A stretch of 64,000 nt of DNA from Streptomyces sp. V3I7 (GTDB taxonomy: Bacteria > Actinomycetota > Actinomycetes > Streptomycetales > Streptomycetaceae), in contig NZ_JAUSZK010000001.1 in assembly GCF_030817495.1 (NCBI RefSeq), positions 4,443,001 to 4,507,000 of the forward strand, in the 5' to 3' direction. Positions 43,563 through 51,091 of this stretch are shown here, one piece after another (positions within the stretch are counted from its first letter, which is position 1; each line of letters starts with the position of its first letter). The notes below the pieces were generated by a model, which worked only from the letters and a program-made list of their open reading frames with translations, searched no databases and was not told the DNA's origin. The position numbers and the translations under genes were made by a program.

Positions 43563-45399
43563 ATGGACGTTATGGGGGACAAGGCAACTCTGTTGGAGAC
43601 AGGGCGTTTTGTGCACGCCGCTGAACTCGTACAGCCTCCTGGCCCGGACGAGTCCGGCGAGGCTGCCGAGGCGGCGATCGAAGAGGTACGTCAGCGACTC
43701 GCGGCGGAGGCCGGCGACGTCGAGGCGATGAGTGTCCTCGGGGCCATGCTGCTGCGGCGGGGCGATCTCGACGGCGCCGAGCCTCATCTGCGGGCGGCCA
43801 CCGCGGCCGGAGACCGTGCCGCGGCCAACAATCTCGGTGTTCTGCTACACCAGCGCGGGTACGGCGACGAGGCAGCCGGATGGTGGCGGATCGCCGCTGT
43901 CGCCGGCTCCGTCGCCGCCGCGCACGCGCTGGGCCGCCACCACCGGGAGCGCGGGGACGAGCCCGCCGCCGAGTACTGGCTGCGCCAGGCCGCCGAGCAG
44001 GGACATGTGCTCGGCGCGTACGCGCTCGCCGACCTGCTCGAACACCGCGGGGACTCCGGCGCCGAGCGCTGGATGCGGGTCGCCGCGGAGCGGGGGCACC
44101 GGGAGGCGGCGTACCGGCTGGCGCGCACGCTCGACCGCGGTGCCGGGGCCGACCGGGACGCCTGGGCCGAGGGCACGGCCGACGAGGCCGCCGTGGAGGA
44201 GGCCGAGCAGTGGTACCGGCAGGCCGCCGCGCGCGGACACCGGCGGGCCGCGCTGCACCTCGGGGTGATCCTGGAGAAGCGGGGCGAGCTGAAGGAGGCC
44301 GGGCGCTGGTACCTGACCTCCGCCAAGGACGGGGAGGCTCGGGCCGCCTGCGCGCTCGGCTTCCTGCTGCGCGACGCCGGGGACACCGAGAGCGCGGCCG
44401 TGTGGTGGCTGCGGGCCGCGCAGGACGGCGACGGCAACGCGGCGAACGCGCTGGGCGCGCTGCACGCCGAGCGCGGGGAGACGCAGACCGCCGAGCGGTG
44501 GTACCGGGCGGCGATGGACGCCGGGGACGACAACGGGGCGTACAACCTCGCGCTGCTCTGCGCCGAGCAGGGGCGTACCGCGCAGGCCGAGCAGTGGTAC
44601 CGGCGCGCGGCCTACGCCGGGCACCGGGAGGCGGCGAACGCGCTCGCGATCCTGCTGCTCCAGGCCGGCGACGCGGCGGGGGCGGAGCCGTGGTTCTCCA
44701 AGGCGGCCGAGGCGGGGAGCGTGGACGCCGCGTTCAACCTCGGGATCCTCTACGCCGGGCGGGGCCGGCACACGCTCGCGCTGCGCTGCTACGAGCGGGC
44801 TGCGGCGTCCGGGCACACCGAGGCGGCGCTCCAGGTCGGGATCGCGCGGTTGCGTGAGGGGGAGCACCAGGAGGCGGAGCGGTATCTGCGGTGCGCGGCG
44901 GGCGCGGGGAGCGCCGAGGCGGCGTACCGGCTGGCCGCGCTGCTGGACGCGCGGCGGCCCTCGGAGTCCGAGCACGAGCTAGGGGAGTCGCTGCACGAGA
45001 AGACCGAGTGCGAGGAGTGGTACGAGGCGGGCCGCCTCGCAGGGGCACCGGCGGGCACAGGTGCGGGTCGGCATGCTCGCGGCGGCGCGGGGTGACGTGA
45101 TCGGGGCCGCGCGGTGGTACCGGGAGGCGGCCGAGGCCGGATCGCGGAACGGGGCGTTCAATCTTGGGCTGCTGCTGGCCCGGGAGGGGAGCGAGCCGGA
45201 GGCCGCGGTGTGGTGGACGCGGGCGGCTGACGCCGGGCACGGGCGGGCGGCGTTGCGGCTGGCCCTGGTCTACGCGCGTCGCGGCGAGCTGGCCGAGGGA
45301 CAGCAGTGGGCGGACCGGGCGGTGTCGCTGGGGCCGGCGGAGGTCGCGGAGCGGGCGGGGCGGTTGCGGGACGCGTTGCTGGAGGAACTCTCAGCGTGA
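43563..45399 (+). pseudogene. Sel1/TPR-repeat protein interrupted by a +1 frameshift
   Basis: Starting at ATG 43563 (or 43572, MGDKATLLETGRF) the frame encodes about 490 residues of Sel1/TPR-like helical repeats, each with a phrase like A..WYRRAA..GH..AA..L. At 45029-45031 the run GGG should be GG. Removing one G lets the repeat pattern EEWYEAAASQGHRRAQ continue into the frame 45061-45399, which completes 611 residues ending LEELSA. As written, the first frame leaves the repeat pattern and stops at 45095. Such repeat proteins are protein-interaction scaffolds. Either the strain carries a truncated protein or the extra G is an error in a short homopolymer. Confidence 0.85.
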
Positions 45400-45850
45400 G
45401 CGCTGCGCTGGGCTTGGGTGGGGGTTTGCCCACCCACCCGCCCGACTCGGTTGGATAAAGGGTCACCCACCCGGGGCTCCGCCCCGGACCCCGCCGGGGG
45501 CTCTGCCCCCTGGGCCCTCTGGGCCCTCTGGGCTCCCTGGCCCCTGGGCTCCCTGGGCTCCCTGGGCCCCCTGGCCCCCTGGCCCCTGGGCCCCCTGGCC
45601 CCCTGGGCCCCTGGCCCCCCCGGGCTCCCGGCGCCCCCCGGGGCGGTTTCGACGCCGGGCCGCCCGGGCGGGCTGCCGTGTTGCGGGCTCTGTCGGGGGC
45701 CCCTGGCCCCCGGATTCGGCGTCCAGTGTCGGGTGGGGGCGGCCACTCTTCTGGGTGGCTGCGTTGCCACTTCGGCGTGCTCCCGTCCCGTTCCCCCCTG
45801 CATCCGCCCCCTCTCTTGTCCCTTGCTCCCCATCACCCTCAGGAGCGGAT
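45400..45850. repeat. GC-rich low-complexity intergenic stretch
   Basis: No gene is supported here. Bases 45472-45510 hold GGGGCTCCGCCCCGG and CGGGGGCTCTGCCCCC, hairpin-forming phrases common between Streptomyces genes. Bases 45503-45620 are degenerate tandem copies of CCCTGGGCC/CCCTGGGCT. The only long frames through it are Pro/Gly/Trp-rich and show no coding pattern. Confidence 0.75.
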
Positions 45851-45880
45851 TTGCGTTTCTGTTCGGCGTTCGCGTAATGT
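45851..45880 (+). promoter_or_regulatory. Promoter of tRNA-fMet copy 2
   Basis: TTGCGT (45851-45856), an 18-bp spacer and TAATGT (45875-45880). Predicted start near 45887, just ahead of the tRNA at 45893. Confidence 0.7.
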
Positions 45881-45892
45881 CTCATTCATCGA

Positions 45893-45966
45893 CGCGGGGT
45901 GGAGCAGCTCGGTAGCTCGCTGGGCTCATAACCCAGAGGTCGCAGGTTCAAATCCTGTCCCCGCTA
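45893..45966 (+). tRNA. Initiator tRNA-fMet(CAT), copy 2
   Basis: Identical over all 74 nt to the copy at 43271-43344, including the next four bases CTGA. It has the same initiator-specific G:C pairs and no encoded CCA. Confidence 0.95.
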
Positions 45967-45973
45967 CTGAAGG

Positions 45974-46011
45974 CCTAGGGCCGGAATCCAGAGATGGGTT
46001 CCGGCCCTAGG
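45974..46011 (+). terminator. Terminator of tRNA-fMet copy 2
   Basis: A 17-bp stem from CCTAGGGCCGGAATCCA to TGGGTTCCGGCCCTAGG (one T:G pair) around GAGA, followed by TGTTTTG. Confidence 0.9.
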
Positions 46012-46038
46012 TGTTTTGCGTGTGCTGCATGGCATGCG

Positions 46039-46080
46039 TTCAGGCCCCCGGCGCGTATGTGCGTGCGCCGGGGGCCTGAA
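46039..46080 (-). terminator. Terminator of the Fur-family gene
   Basis: TTCAGGCCCCCGGCGC (46039-46054) pairs with GCGCCGGGGGCCTGAA (46065-46080), a 16-bp perfect stem just past the Fur-family stop. Confidence 0.88.
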
Positions 46081-46090
46081 AGATTTCGGG

Positions 46091-46507
46091 TCAGGCTGAC
46101 GTGCAGTTCGGGCACAGGCCTCGGTAGGTGACTTCCACGTCCGAGACCTTGAAGCCGAAGCGTTCCGAGGTCGGGAGGTCGGCCAGGGGGTTGCCCGTGG
46201 GGTGGACGTCGCGGATCGTGCCGCACTGGGCGCAGATCAGGTGGTGGTGGGGGCGGTGCGCGTTGGGGTCGTAGCGCTTGGCCCGGTTGTCCGTGGTGAC
46301 TTCCAGGACCTCGCCCAGGGAGACCAGCTCACCCAGCGTGTTGTAGACGGTGGCCCGGGAGATCTCGGGCAGCTTGACGGCGGCCCGTGCGTGGACCTCG
46401 TCGGCCGTCAGATGGACGTGCTCGCCGTCGAGGACCTCGGCCACGACGCGCCGCTGCGCGGTCATCCGCCATCCGCGGCCGCGCAGCCGTTCCAGAAGGT
46501 CACTCAT
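46091..46507 (-). CDS. Fur/PerR-family regulator
   Basis: A 138-residue Fur-fold repressor. The winged helix is MTAQRRVVAEVLDGEHVHLTA... with RATVYNTLGELV as recognition helix. Metal ligands include the His cluster HRPHHHL and the structural zinc cysteines CAQCG and CPNC. The regulatory site region is KRYDPN. Divergent transcription from a catalase gene, with a promoter of overlapping near-dyads between, argues for a peroxide sensor (CatR/PerR-like) that represses the catalase, rather than iron control; this is inference from context. ATG 46507 opens directly on MSDLLERLRGRGWRMT. Confidence 0.87.
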   Translation of the reverse strand: MSDLLERLRGRGWRMTAQRRVVAEVLDGEHVHLTADEVHARAAVKLPEISRATVYNTLGELVSLGEVLEVTTDNRAKRYDPNAHRPHHHLICAQCGTIRDVHPTGNPLADLPTSERFGFKVSDVEVTYRGLCPNCTSA

Positions 46508-46567
46508 GGGCGTCAGCCTAACAGGAGAGGGGCCGTGTTCCGAATAGGTGTGATTTTGGAGCGCTGC

Positions 46568-46595
46568 TTGACTTAGACATTGTCCATTGTAGGAT
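46568..46595 (+). promoter_or_regulatory. Catalase promoter with candidate Fur/PerR operator
   Basis: TTGACT (46568-46573), 16-bp spacer, TAGGAT (46590-46595): a strong housekeeping-type promoter. The spacer holds GACATTGTC and CATTGTCCATTGT, near-symmetric T/A-richer sequence in an otherwise GC-rich region, which is a natural operator position for the divergent Fur-family protein. The operator assignment is inference. Confidence 0.65.
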
Positions 46596-46627
46596 CGTGC
46601 TCGACTTTGGCCAAGGGCTAGAAGTGA

Positions 46628-46655
46628 CAGCAGTCAGCAGTCAGCAGTCAGCAGT
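46628..46655 (+). repeat. Four perfect heptamers between catalase promoter and start
   Basis: CAGCAGT occurs four times in direct succession (46628-46655). It lies in the 5' leader if GTG 46681 is the catalase start. It would lie inside the coding region, where loss or gain of a unit shifts the frame, if GTG 46624 is used. Confidence 0.9.
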
Positions 46656-46680
46656 GCTCAGCAAGACGCAGGAGGCGCAC

Positions 46681-48135
46681 GTGACGCAGGGACCGCTCAC
46701 GACGGAGGCCGGTGCACCGGTGGCCGACAACCAGAACAGTGAGACCGCGGGTGTCGGCGGGCCCGTCCTCGTTCAGGACCAGGTGCTGCTGGAGAAGCTT
46801 GCGCACTTCAACCGCGAGCGGATCCCGGAGCGGGTCGTGCACGCTCGTGGCGCCGGCGCCTATGGCACCTTCACGGTGACCGCGGATGTCACGAAGTACA
46901 CCCGCGCCGCGTTCCTCTCCGAGGTCGGCAAGCGGACGGAGACGTTCCTGCGCTTCTCGACCGTGGCCGGCGACCTGGGCTCCGCGGACGCCGTGCGCGA
47001 CCCGCGCGGCTGGGCGCTGAAGTTCTACACCGAGGAGGGCAACTACGACCTCGTCGGCAACAACACCCCGGTCTTCTTCATCCGGGACGCGATCAAGTTC
47101 CCCGACTTCATCCACACGCAGAAGCGCGACCCGTACACCGGCAGCCAGGAGGCCGACAGCGTGTGGGACTTCTGGGGGCTGTCCCCGGAGTCCACGCACC
47201 AGGTGACCTGGCTCTTCGGTGACCGGGGGATTCCTGCCTCGTACCGGCACATGAACGGGTACGGCTCGCACACCTACCAGTGGAGCAACGAGGCCGGCGA
47301 GGTCTTCTGGGTCAAGTACCACTTCAAGACCGACCAGGGCATCAGGAACCTCACCCAGGCCGAGGCCGACAGGCTCGCCGGTGAGGACCCCGACTCCCAC
47401 CAGCGCGACCTGCGCGAGTCCATCGAGCGCGGTGACCTCCCGTCCTGGACCGTGCAGGTGCAGATCATGCCGGCGGCCGACGCCGCGACGTACCGGTTCA
47501 ACCCGTTCGACCTCACCAAGGTGTGGCCGCACGAGGACTACCCGCCGATCGAGATCGGCCGGCTGGAGCTCAACCGCAACCCGGAGAACATCTTCGCCGA
47601 GGTCGAGCAGTCCGTCTTCAGCCCCGCGCACTTCGTGCCGGGCATCGGGCCCTCGCCGGACAAGATGCTCCAGGGCCGCCTCTTCGCGTACGGCGACGCG
47701 CACCGCTACCGCGTCGGCATCAACGCCGACCAGCTGCAGGTGAACCGGCCGCACGCGACCGAGGCGCGCACCAACTCGCGGGACGGCTTCCTGTACGACG
47801 GACGCCACAAGGGCGCGAAGAACTACGAGCCCAACAGCTTCGGCGGGCCCGCGCAGACCGGGCGCCCGCTCTGGGAGCCGTACGACGGCTTCACCGGCGG
47901 CACCGGCAGCCACCCGACCCCGGTGCACTCCGAGGACGATGACTTTGTGCAGGCGGGCAACCTGTACCGCCTGATGTCCGAGGACGAGAAGGGGCGCCTC
48001 GTCGACAACCTGGCCGGCGCCATGGCCCCGGTCTCGCGCGACGACATCGTCGAGCGGGCCATCGCCAACTTCCGTGCGGCGGACGCTGACTTCGGCAAGC
48101 GGCTGGAGGCCGCGGTCCAGGCCCTGCGCGGCTGA
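46681..48135 (+). CDS. Monofunctional haem catalase
   Basis: A 484-residue small-subunit catalase, the usual length for the clade. The active-site His is in [12 protein letters not shown] near residue 53. The distal Asn lies in [12 protein letters not shown] near residue 126. The haem-ligating Tyr is in [12 protein letters not shown] near residue 335. It destroys hydrogen peroxide in the cytoplasm. GTG 46681 has AGGAGG at good distance; GTG 46624 is an alternative that would add 19 residues encoded partly by the heptamer array. It is divergent from a Fur-family regulator, its likely repressor. Confidence 0.93.
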   Translation: MTQGPLTTEAGAPVADNQNSETAGVGGPVLVQDQVLLEKLAHFNRERIPERVVHARGAGAYGTFTVTADVTKYTRAAFLSEVGKRTETFLRFSTVAGDLGSADAVRDPRGWALKFYTEEGNYDLVGNNTPVFFIRDAIKFPDFIHTQKRDPYTGSQEADSVWDFWGLSPESTHQVTWLFGDRGIPASYRHMNGYGSHTYQWSNEAGEVFWVKYHFKTDQGIRNLTQAEADRLAGEDPDSHQRDLRESIERGDLPSWTVQVQIMPAADAATYRFNPFDLTKVWPHEDYPPIEIGRLELNRNPENIFAEVEQSVFSPAHFVPGIGPSPDKMLQGRLFAYGDAHRYRVGINADQLQVNRPHATEARTNSRDGFLYDGRHKGAKNYEPNSFGGPAQTGRPLWEPYDGFTGGTGSHPTPVHSEDDDFVQAGNLYRLMSEDEKGRLVDNLAGAMAPVSRDDIVERAIANFRAADADFGKRLEAAVQALRG

Positions 48136-48196
48136 CACACCAGCACGTACGGGGCGTCGGGACGTCGTACCCGTATGGGGCCGCTTGTCGTGGTGG

Positions 48197-48231
48197 CGGT
48201 GGGCCGGTTCCCCTCGGGGGCCGGCCCACCG
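48197..48231. terminator. Terminator between catalase and CBS gene
   Basis: CGGTGGGCCGG (48197-48207) pairs with CCGGCCCACCG (48221-48231), with an inner CCCC-TC-GGGG stem. It lies between convergent stops. Confidence 0.82.
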
Positions 48232-48237
48232 GTGCGT

Positions 48238-48630
48238 TCAGGCGGGGATCTGCTGCCGGGCCGGGGCCCAGCACCGGATGATGTCGCGGACCGAGACGAT
48301 GCCCGCGGGCTCACCGCGCTCCAGGACGATCAGATGACGGAAGCCGCCGTGCGCCATCGCGCCGGCCGCCGCCTCCAGGGTCCAGGTCGGAGCGGCGAAC
48401 ACGACCTCGTTGGTGGTGTGGGCGTGGGTGCGCTCCGTGTCCGGATTCTGGCCGAGGGCCACGGAGTTGAGGATGTCGCGTTCGGTGAGGATGCCGATGC
48501 CGCCGACGTCCGGGTCGAGGACGACGGCGGCGCCGACGTGCCGGGCCGACATCAGGGCGGCGGCCTGCCGGAGAGTGTGTGCGGGGCCGATGGTGAGGAC
48601 CACTGTGCTCATGGCGTCGCGAACGAGCAT
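48238..48630 (-). CDS. Tandem CBS-domain protein
   Basis: A 130-residue protein made of two CBS motifs: residues 1-60 (DAMSTVV...GILTERDIL) and 70-125 (LEAAAGAMAHGGFRHLIVL...GIVSVRDII). Such stand-alone pairs bind adenine nucleotides and act as energy sensors or regulatory modules. ATG 48630 has AGGAGG 12 bases upstream. A perfect 10-bp palindrome lies just upstream of that ribosome site and may be an operator. No partner enzyme is adjacent. Confidence 0.88.
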   Translation of the reverse strand: MLVRDAMSTVVLTIGPAHTLRQAAALMSARHVGAAVVLDPDVGGIGILTERDILNSVALGQNPDTERTHAHTTNEVVFAAPTWTLEAAAGAMAHGGFRHLIVLERGEPAGIVSVRDIIRCWAPARQQIPA

Positions 48631-48650
48631 GGAATGGAGCCACCTCCTAC

Positions 48651-48676
48651 GAATCCATGAGTGCGTTCATGGATTC
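48651..48676 (-). promoter_or_regulatory. Palindromic operator upstream of the CBS gene
   Basis: GAATCCATGA (48651-48660) and TCATGGATTC (48667-48676) form a perfect 10-bp dyad with a 6-bp spacer, starting 21 bp before the CBS start codon and just upstream of its ribosome binding site. The A/T content is high for this genome, as expected of a repressor site. Confidence 0.7.
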
Positions 48677-48812
48677 ACAAGTTCACATGTGGGGGTGGTC
48701 TCAGGGTGGCAGGTAAAGCGGAGGTCAACAAGAGGGCGTGCGCGGCCTATTGAGGGCGCACGCGCGCCATCTGTGGGTCGCGGCAGCGCTGTTGAGAGCC
48801 TCCGGCTCGCCG

Positions 48813-49610
48813 TCAGCGCTGGTTGAGGTAGCCCAGCAACTCGTCGTGGAGCGTGCCGTTCGAGGCGGCCGCGTTGCCGCTGTGCGGGCCCGGGCGGCCG
48901 TCGAGGCCGGTGAAGGTGCCGCCCGCCTCGGTGACGATGATCGCGTTCGCGGCCATGTCCCACAGGGACAGCTCGGGCTCCGCGCACATGTCGACCGACC
49001 CCTCGGCGACCATCATGTACGGCCAGAAGTCGCCGTATGCGCGCGTGCGCCAGACCTCGCGGGTGAGGTCGAGGAAGCCGTCCAGACGGCCCTGGTCCTC
49101 CCAGCCGGTCAGCGAGGAGTACGCGAAGGACGCGTCCGTCAGCCGCGTGACGCCGGAGACGTGGAGACGGCTCGCGGAGGACAGGCTGCGGCCCGTGAAG
49201 GCGCCGTGGCCCTTCGCGGCCCACCAGCGGCGGCCGAGCGCGGGGGCGGAGACGAGGCCGACGACGGGCTGGTAGCCGCCCTCGCCCGCCTCCATGAGGG
49301 AGATGAGCGTGGCCCAGACCGGTACGCCGCGTACGTAGTTCTTGGTGCCGTCGATCGGGTCGATCACCCAGCGGCGGGGGCCGGTGCCCTCGATGCCGTA
49401 CTCCTCGCCGAGCACCGCGTCCCGGGGGCGGGCGCGCTGGAGCTGGCCGCGGATGAGCTCCTCGGCGGCCTTGTCGGCCTCGCTCACCGGCGTCATGTCC
49501 GGTTTGGTCTCGACCTTGAGGTCGAGGGCCTTGAAGCGGGACATGGTCGCGGCGTCGGCCGCGTCGGCGAGGACGTGGGCCAGACGCAGGTCATCGAGGT
49601 AGTCGGGCAT
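48813..49610 (-). CDS. hisN: Histidinol-phosphatase HisN (inositol monophosphatase fold)
   Basis: A 265-residue IMPase-superfamily enzyme. Metal-binding motifs are GEEYG near residue 70 and WVIDPIDGTKNY near residue 85, with LSLWDMAA near residue 215 supplying the third Asp. In S. coelicolor the corresponding gene was shown to encode the histidinol-phosphate phosphatase of histidine biosynthesis, so the same role is assigned here. ATG 49610 (MPDYLDDLRLAH) is preferred over 49637. A GC-rich hairpin around 48735-48765 lies downstream. Confidence 0.88.
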   Translation of the reverse strand: MPDYLDDLRLAHVLADAADAATMSRFKALDLKVETKPDMTPVSEADKAAEELIRGQLQRARPRDAVLGEEYGIEGTGPRRWVIDPIDGTKNYVRGVPVWATLISLMEAGEGGYQPVVGLVSAPALGRRWWAAKGHGAFTGRSLSSASRLHVSGVTRLTDASFAYSSLTGWEDQGRLDGFLDLTREVWRTRAYGDFWPYMMVAEGSVDMCAEPELSLWDMAANAIIVTEAGGTFTGLDGRPGPHSGNAAASNGTLHDELLGYLNQR

Positions 49611-49955
49611 GTAGGGAACCGTATCCGGGCGGGACACGACGCGGCTACACGGGGATGGGTGCGGTCTGGGTGTGGGGTGGGGATACGACTGCTCCAGGTG
49701 TTGGGCGAGTGAAGCGTGGGGCGGGGCGGTGGCTGACGCCCCTTGCGCGGCGACGGACGTACCCGCCGCGGGACGCAGACGCCGGAACGCGGTGCCGGAA
49801 CCCTTCCGCGCCGTACCTCGTAACCCGGCAACCCTCGCGGCTCACCGCGGCTCACCGCGGCCGAAAGGCGCCCCCCGGTGCCTTTGCGAACCCTTGACAG
49901 TGGTGTGGTCCGCGTCAAACCTGGGCGCAGTGCCGATCGCCCCAGGGAGGCGATG
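49611..49955. other. Divergent intergenic region hisN/tetR
   Basis: About 345 bp without a supported gene. TTGACA at 49894-49899 is a consensus -35 directed at tetR, with AAACCT 17 bp on as a weak -10. The same stretch carries TTGAC...GTCAA symmetry (49894-49918). A run of GCGGCTCACC direct repeats lies at 49835-49862. The hisN promoter is not obvious. Confidence 0.5.
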
Positions 49956-50645
49956 ATGCCTGCTGTCCGGGAGTCCCTCTTGGACGCCGCCTTCGCGGCG
50001 CTCGCGCGCCGGCCGTGGCCGACCGTGCGGATGGTGGACGTGGCCGCGGCGGCCGGGGTGTCCCGGCAGACCCTCTACAACGAGTTCGGGAGCAAGGAAG
50101 GGCTCGCACGGGCGCTCGTGCGCAGAGAGGCCGACGGGTATCTCGCGGGCGTGGAGCGGGCGCTGGCCGGTACCGCCGGCACCTCCGGTACTGCCGGCAC
50201 CTCCGGTACTGCCGGCACCTCCGGTACTGCCGGCACCTCCGGTACCTCCGGTACCGCCGACACCTCCGATCCGCGGGAGCGGCTCACGGCCGCCGCCGAG
50301 TGGACTGCCTCCGCCGCCCGGGACAACGCGCTCGTCCGGGCCATGCTCACCGGCTGCTGGAGCGAGCGGTTGCCCGCGCCGACGCTGTCCTCGGTGCCGT
50401 CCTCCTCCGTCGTACCGGCGCAGCGCAGGGCGGACGGCGCGTTGCCATCGCCGGGCGACTTCGTGCAGATCGTGCGGGACCGGGCCGTGGCGGTCCTCGC
50501 CGAGGCGGCCGCCGCCGACCGCGGCGAACTCGGCCGTTCCTGCGAGCTGGCCGTGCGGCTCGCGCTGTCCTGCGTGGCCGCGCCGCCCGGGGACGGCGGG
50601 GTCGCCGAGCTGATCCGCGGTGCTCTCCGTCGACAGCCCGTATGA
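49956..50645 (+). CDS. TetR-family regulator with repeat-expanded linker
   Basis: A 229-residue TetR-type repressor. The helix-turn-helix is VRMVDVAAAAGVSRQTLYNEF at residues 24-44. After the first ligand-domain helix comes a (Gly-Thr-Ala-Gly-Thr-Ser)n segment at residues about 72-105, encoded by 18-bp tandem repeats. ATG 49956 follows AGGGAGG; ATG 49953 is in frame but too close. The neighbouring SMR exporter on the opposite strand is a natural target, and both promoters share a related 14-bp sequence. The ligand is unknown. Confidence 0.87.
   Translation: MPAVRESLLDAAFAALARRPWPTVRMVDVAAAAGVSRQTLYNEFGSKEGLARALVRREADGYLAGVERALAGTAGTSGTAGTSGTAGTSGTAGTSGTSGTADTSDPRERLTAAAEWTASAARDNALVRAMLTGCWSERLPAPTLSSVPSSSVVPAQRRADGALPSPGDFVQIVRDRAVAVLAEAAAADRGELGRSCELAVRLALSCVAAPPGDGGVAELIRGALRRQPV
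50169..50267 (+). repeat. 18-bp tandem repeats in the tetR gene
   Basis: Four 18-bp units (50169-50240; consensus GGTACTGCCGGCACCTCC) followed by degenerate half units to 50267, all in frame. Units two to four are identical. Confidence 0.92.
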
Positions 50646-50679
50646 GCCCGGGGCCGGGACGGGACAGGGAAACCGGGAC

Positions 50680-51003
50680 CTACTGCCCCGACCCCGCCAG
50701 CTGGAGTCCGATCACGCCCGCGATGACCAGGCTGATCGAGATGATCTTCAGCATGGAGACCAGGTCGCCGAGGAAGATCATGCCGTAGATCGCGGTGCCC
50801 GCCGCGCCGATGCCGGTCCACACCGCGTAGGCCGGGCCGACGTCCAGCCGTTTCAGGGCGAGCGTCAACAGGCCGAAGCTGCCGAGGGCGAAGACGCAGA
50901 AGGCGAGGGTCGGCCACAGCCGCGTGAAGCCGTGGGAGAGCTTGAGGCACACCGCGAAGCCGGTTTCGAGCAACCCGGCCACGATGACCAGCAGCCACGC
51001 CAT
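50680..51003 (-). CDS. SMR-family small multidrug/guanidinium exporter
   Basis: A 107-residue four-helix SMR protein. The membrane-embedded Glu is in GLLETGFAVCLKLS near residue 13, and WTGIGAAGTAI is the conserved third-helix motif. The SugE/Gdx-like Leu-Lys-Leu pattern after helix 1 favours guanidinium or quaternary-cation export over broad drug efflux, but this is uncertain. ATG 51003 has GGAGGG upstream. The promoter (minus strand) has TTGACG at 51061-51056 with CATAAT or TAATCG following at 15-17 bp. The tetR gene lies downstream, convergent. Confidence 0.88.
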   Translation of the reverse strand: MAWLLVIVAGLLETGFAVCLKLSHGFTRLWPTLAFCVFALGSFGLLTLALKRLDVGPAYAVWTGIGAAGTAIYGMIFLGDLVSMLKIISISLVIAGVIGLQLAGSGQ

Positions 51004-51032
51004 GCGGTGTCCCTCCGTAGTCCGGCTCGGTG

Positions 51033-51061
51033 CGATTATGCACTTGCCGGGCTCGCGTCAA
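51033..51061 (-). promoter_or_regulatory. Promoter of the SMR gene with candidate TetR site
   Basis: Minus strand TTGACG (51061-51056) is the -35. CATAAT (51040-51035, 15-bp spacer) or TAATCG (51038-51033, 17-bp spacer) is the -10. The plus-strand sequence GGCTCGCGTCAACC here resembles GGTCCGCGTCAAAC at 49907-49920 upstream of tetR. Confidence 0.6.
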
Positions 51062-51091
51062 CCCAAACACGAGCAGCCCGGCGCAAGAAGG

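Noticed and set aside
43271..45966. Integrated element using tRNA-fMet as attachment site
   Set aside because: No integrase, relaxase or phage gene lies between or beside the two tRNA copies; they are complete genes, not partial att duplicates.
51004..51035. Guanidine riboswitch before the SMR gene
   Set aside because: The predicted leader is only about 30 nt and I could not fit the conserved cores of the known guanidine riboswitch classes.
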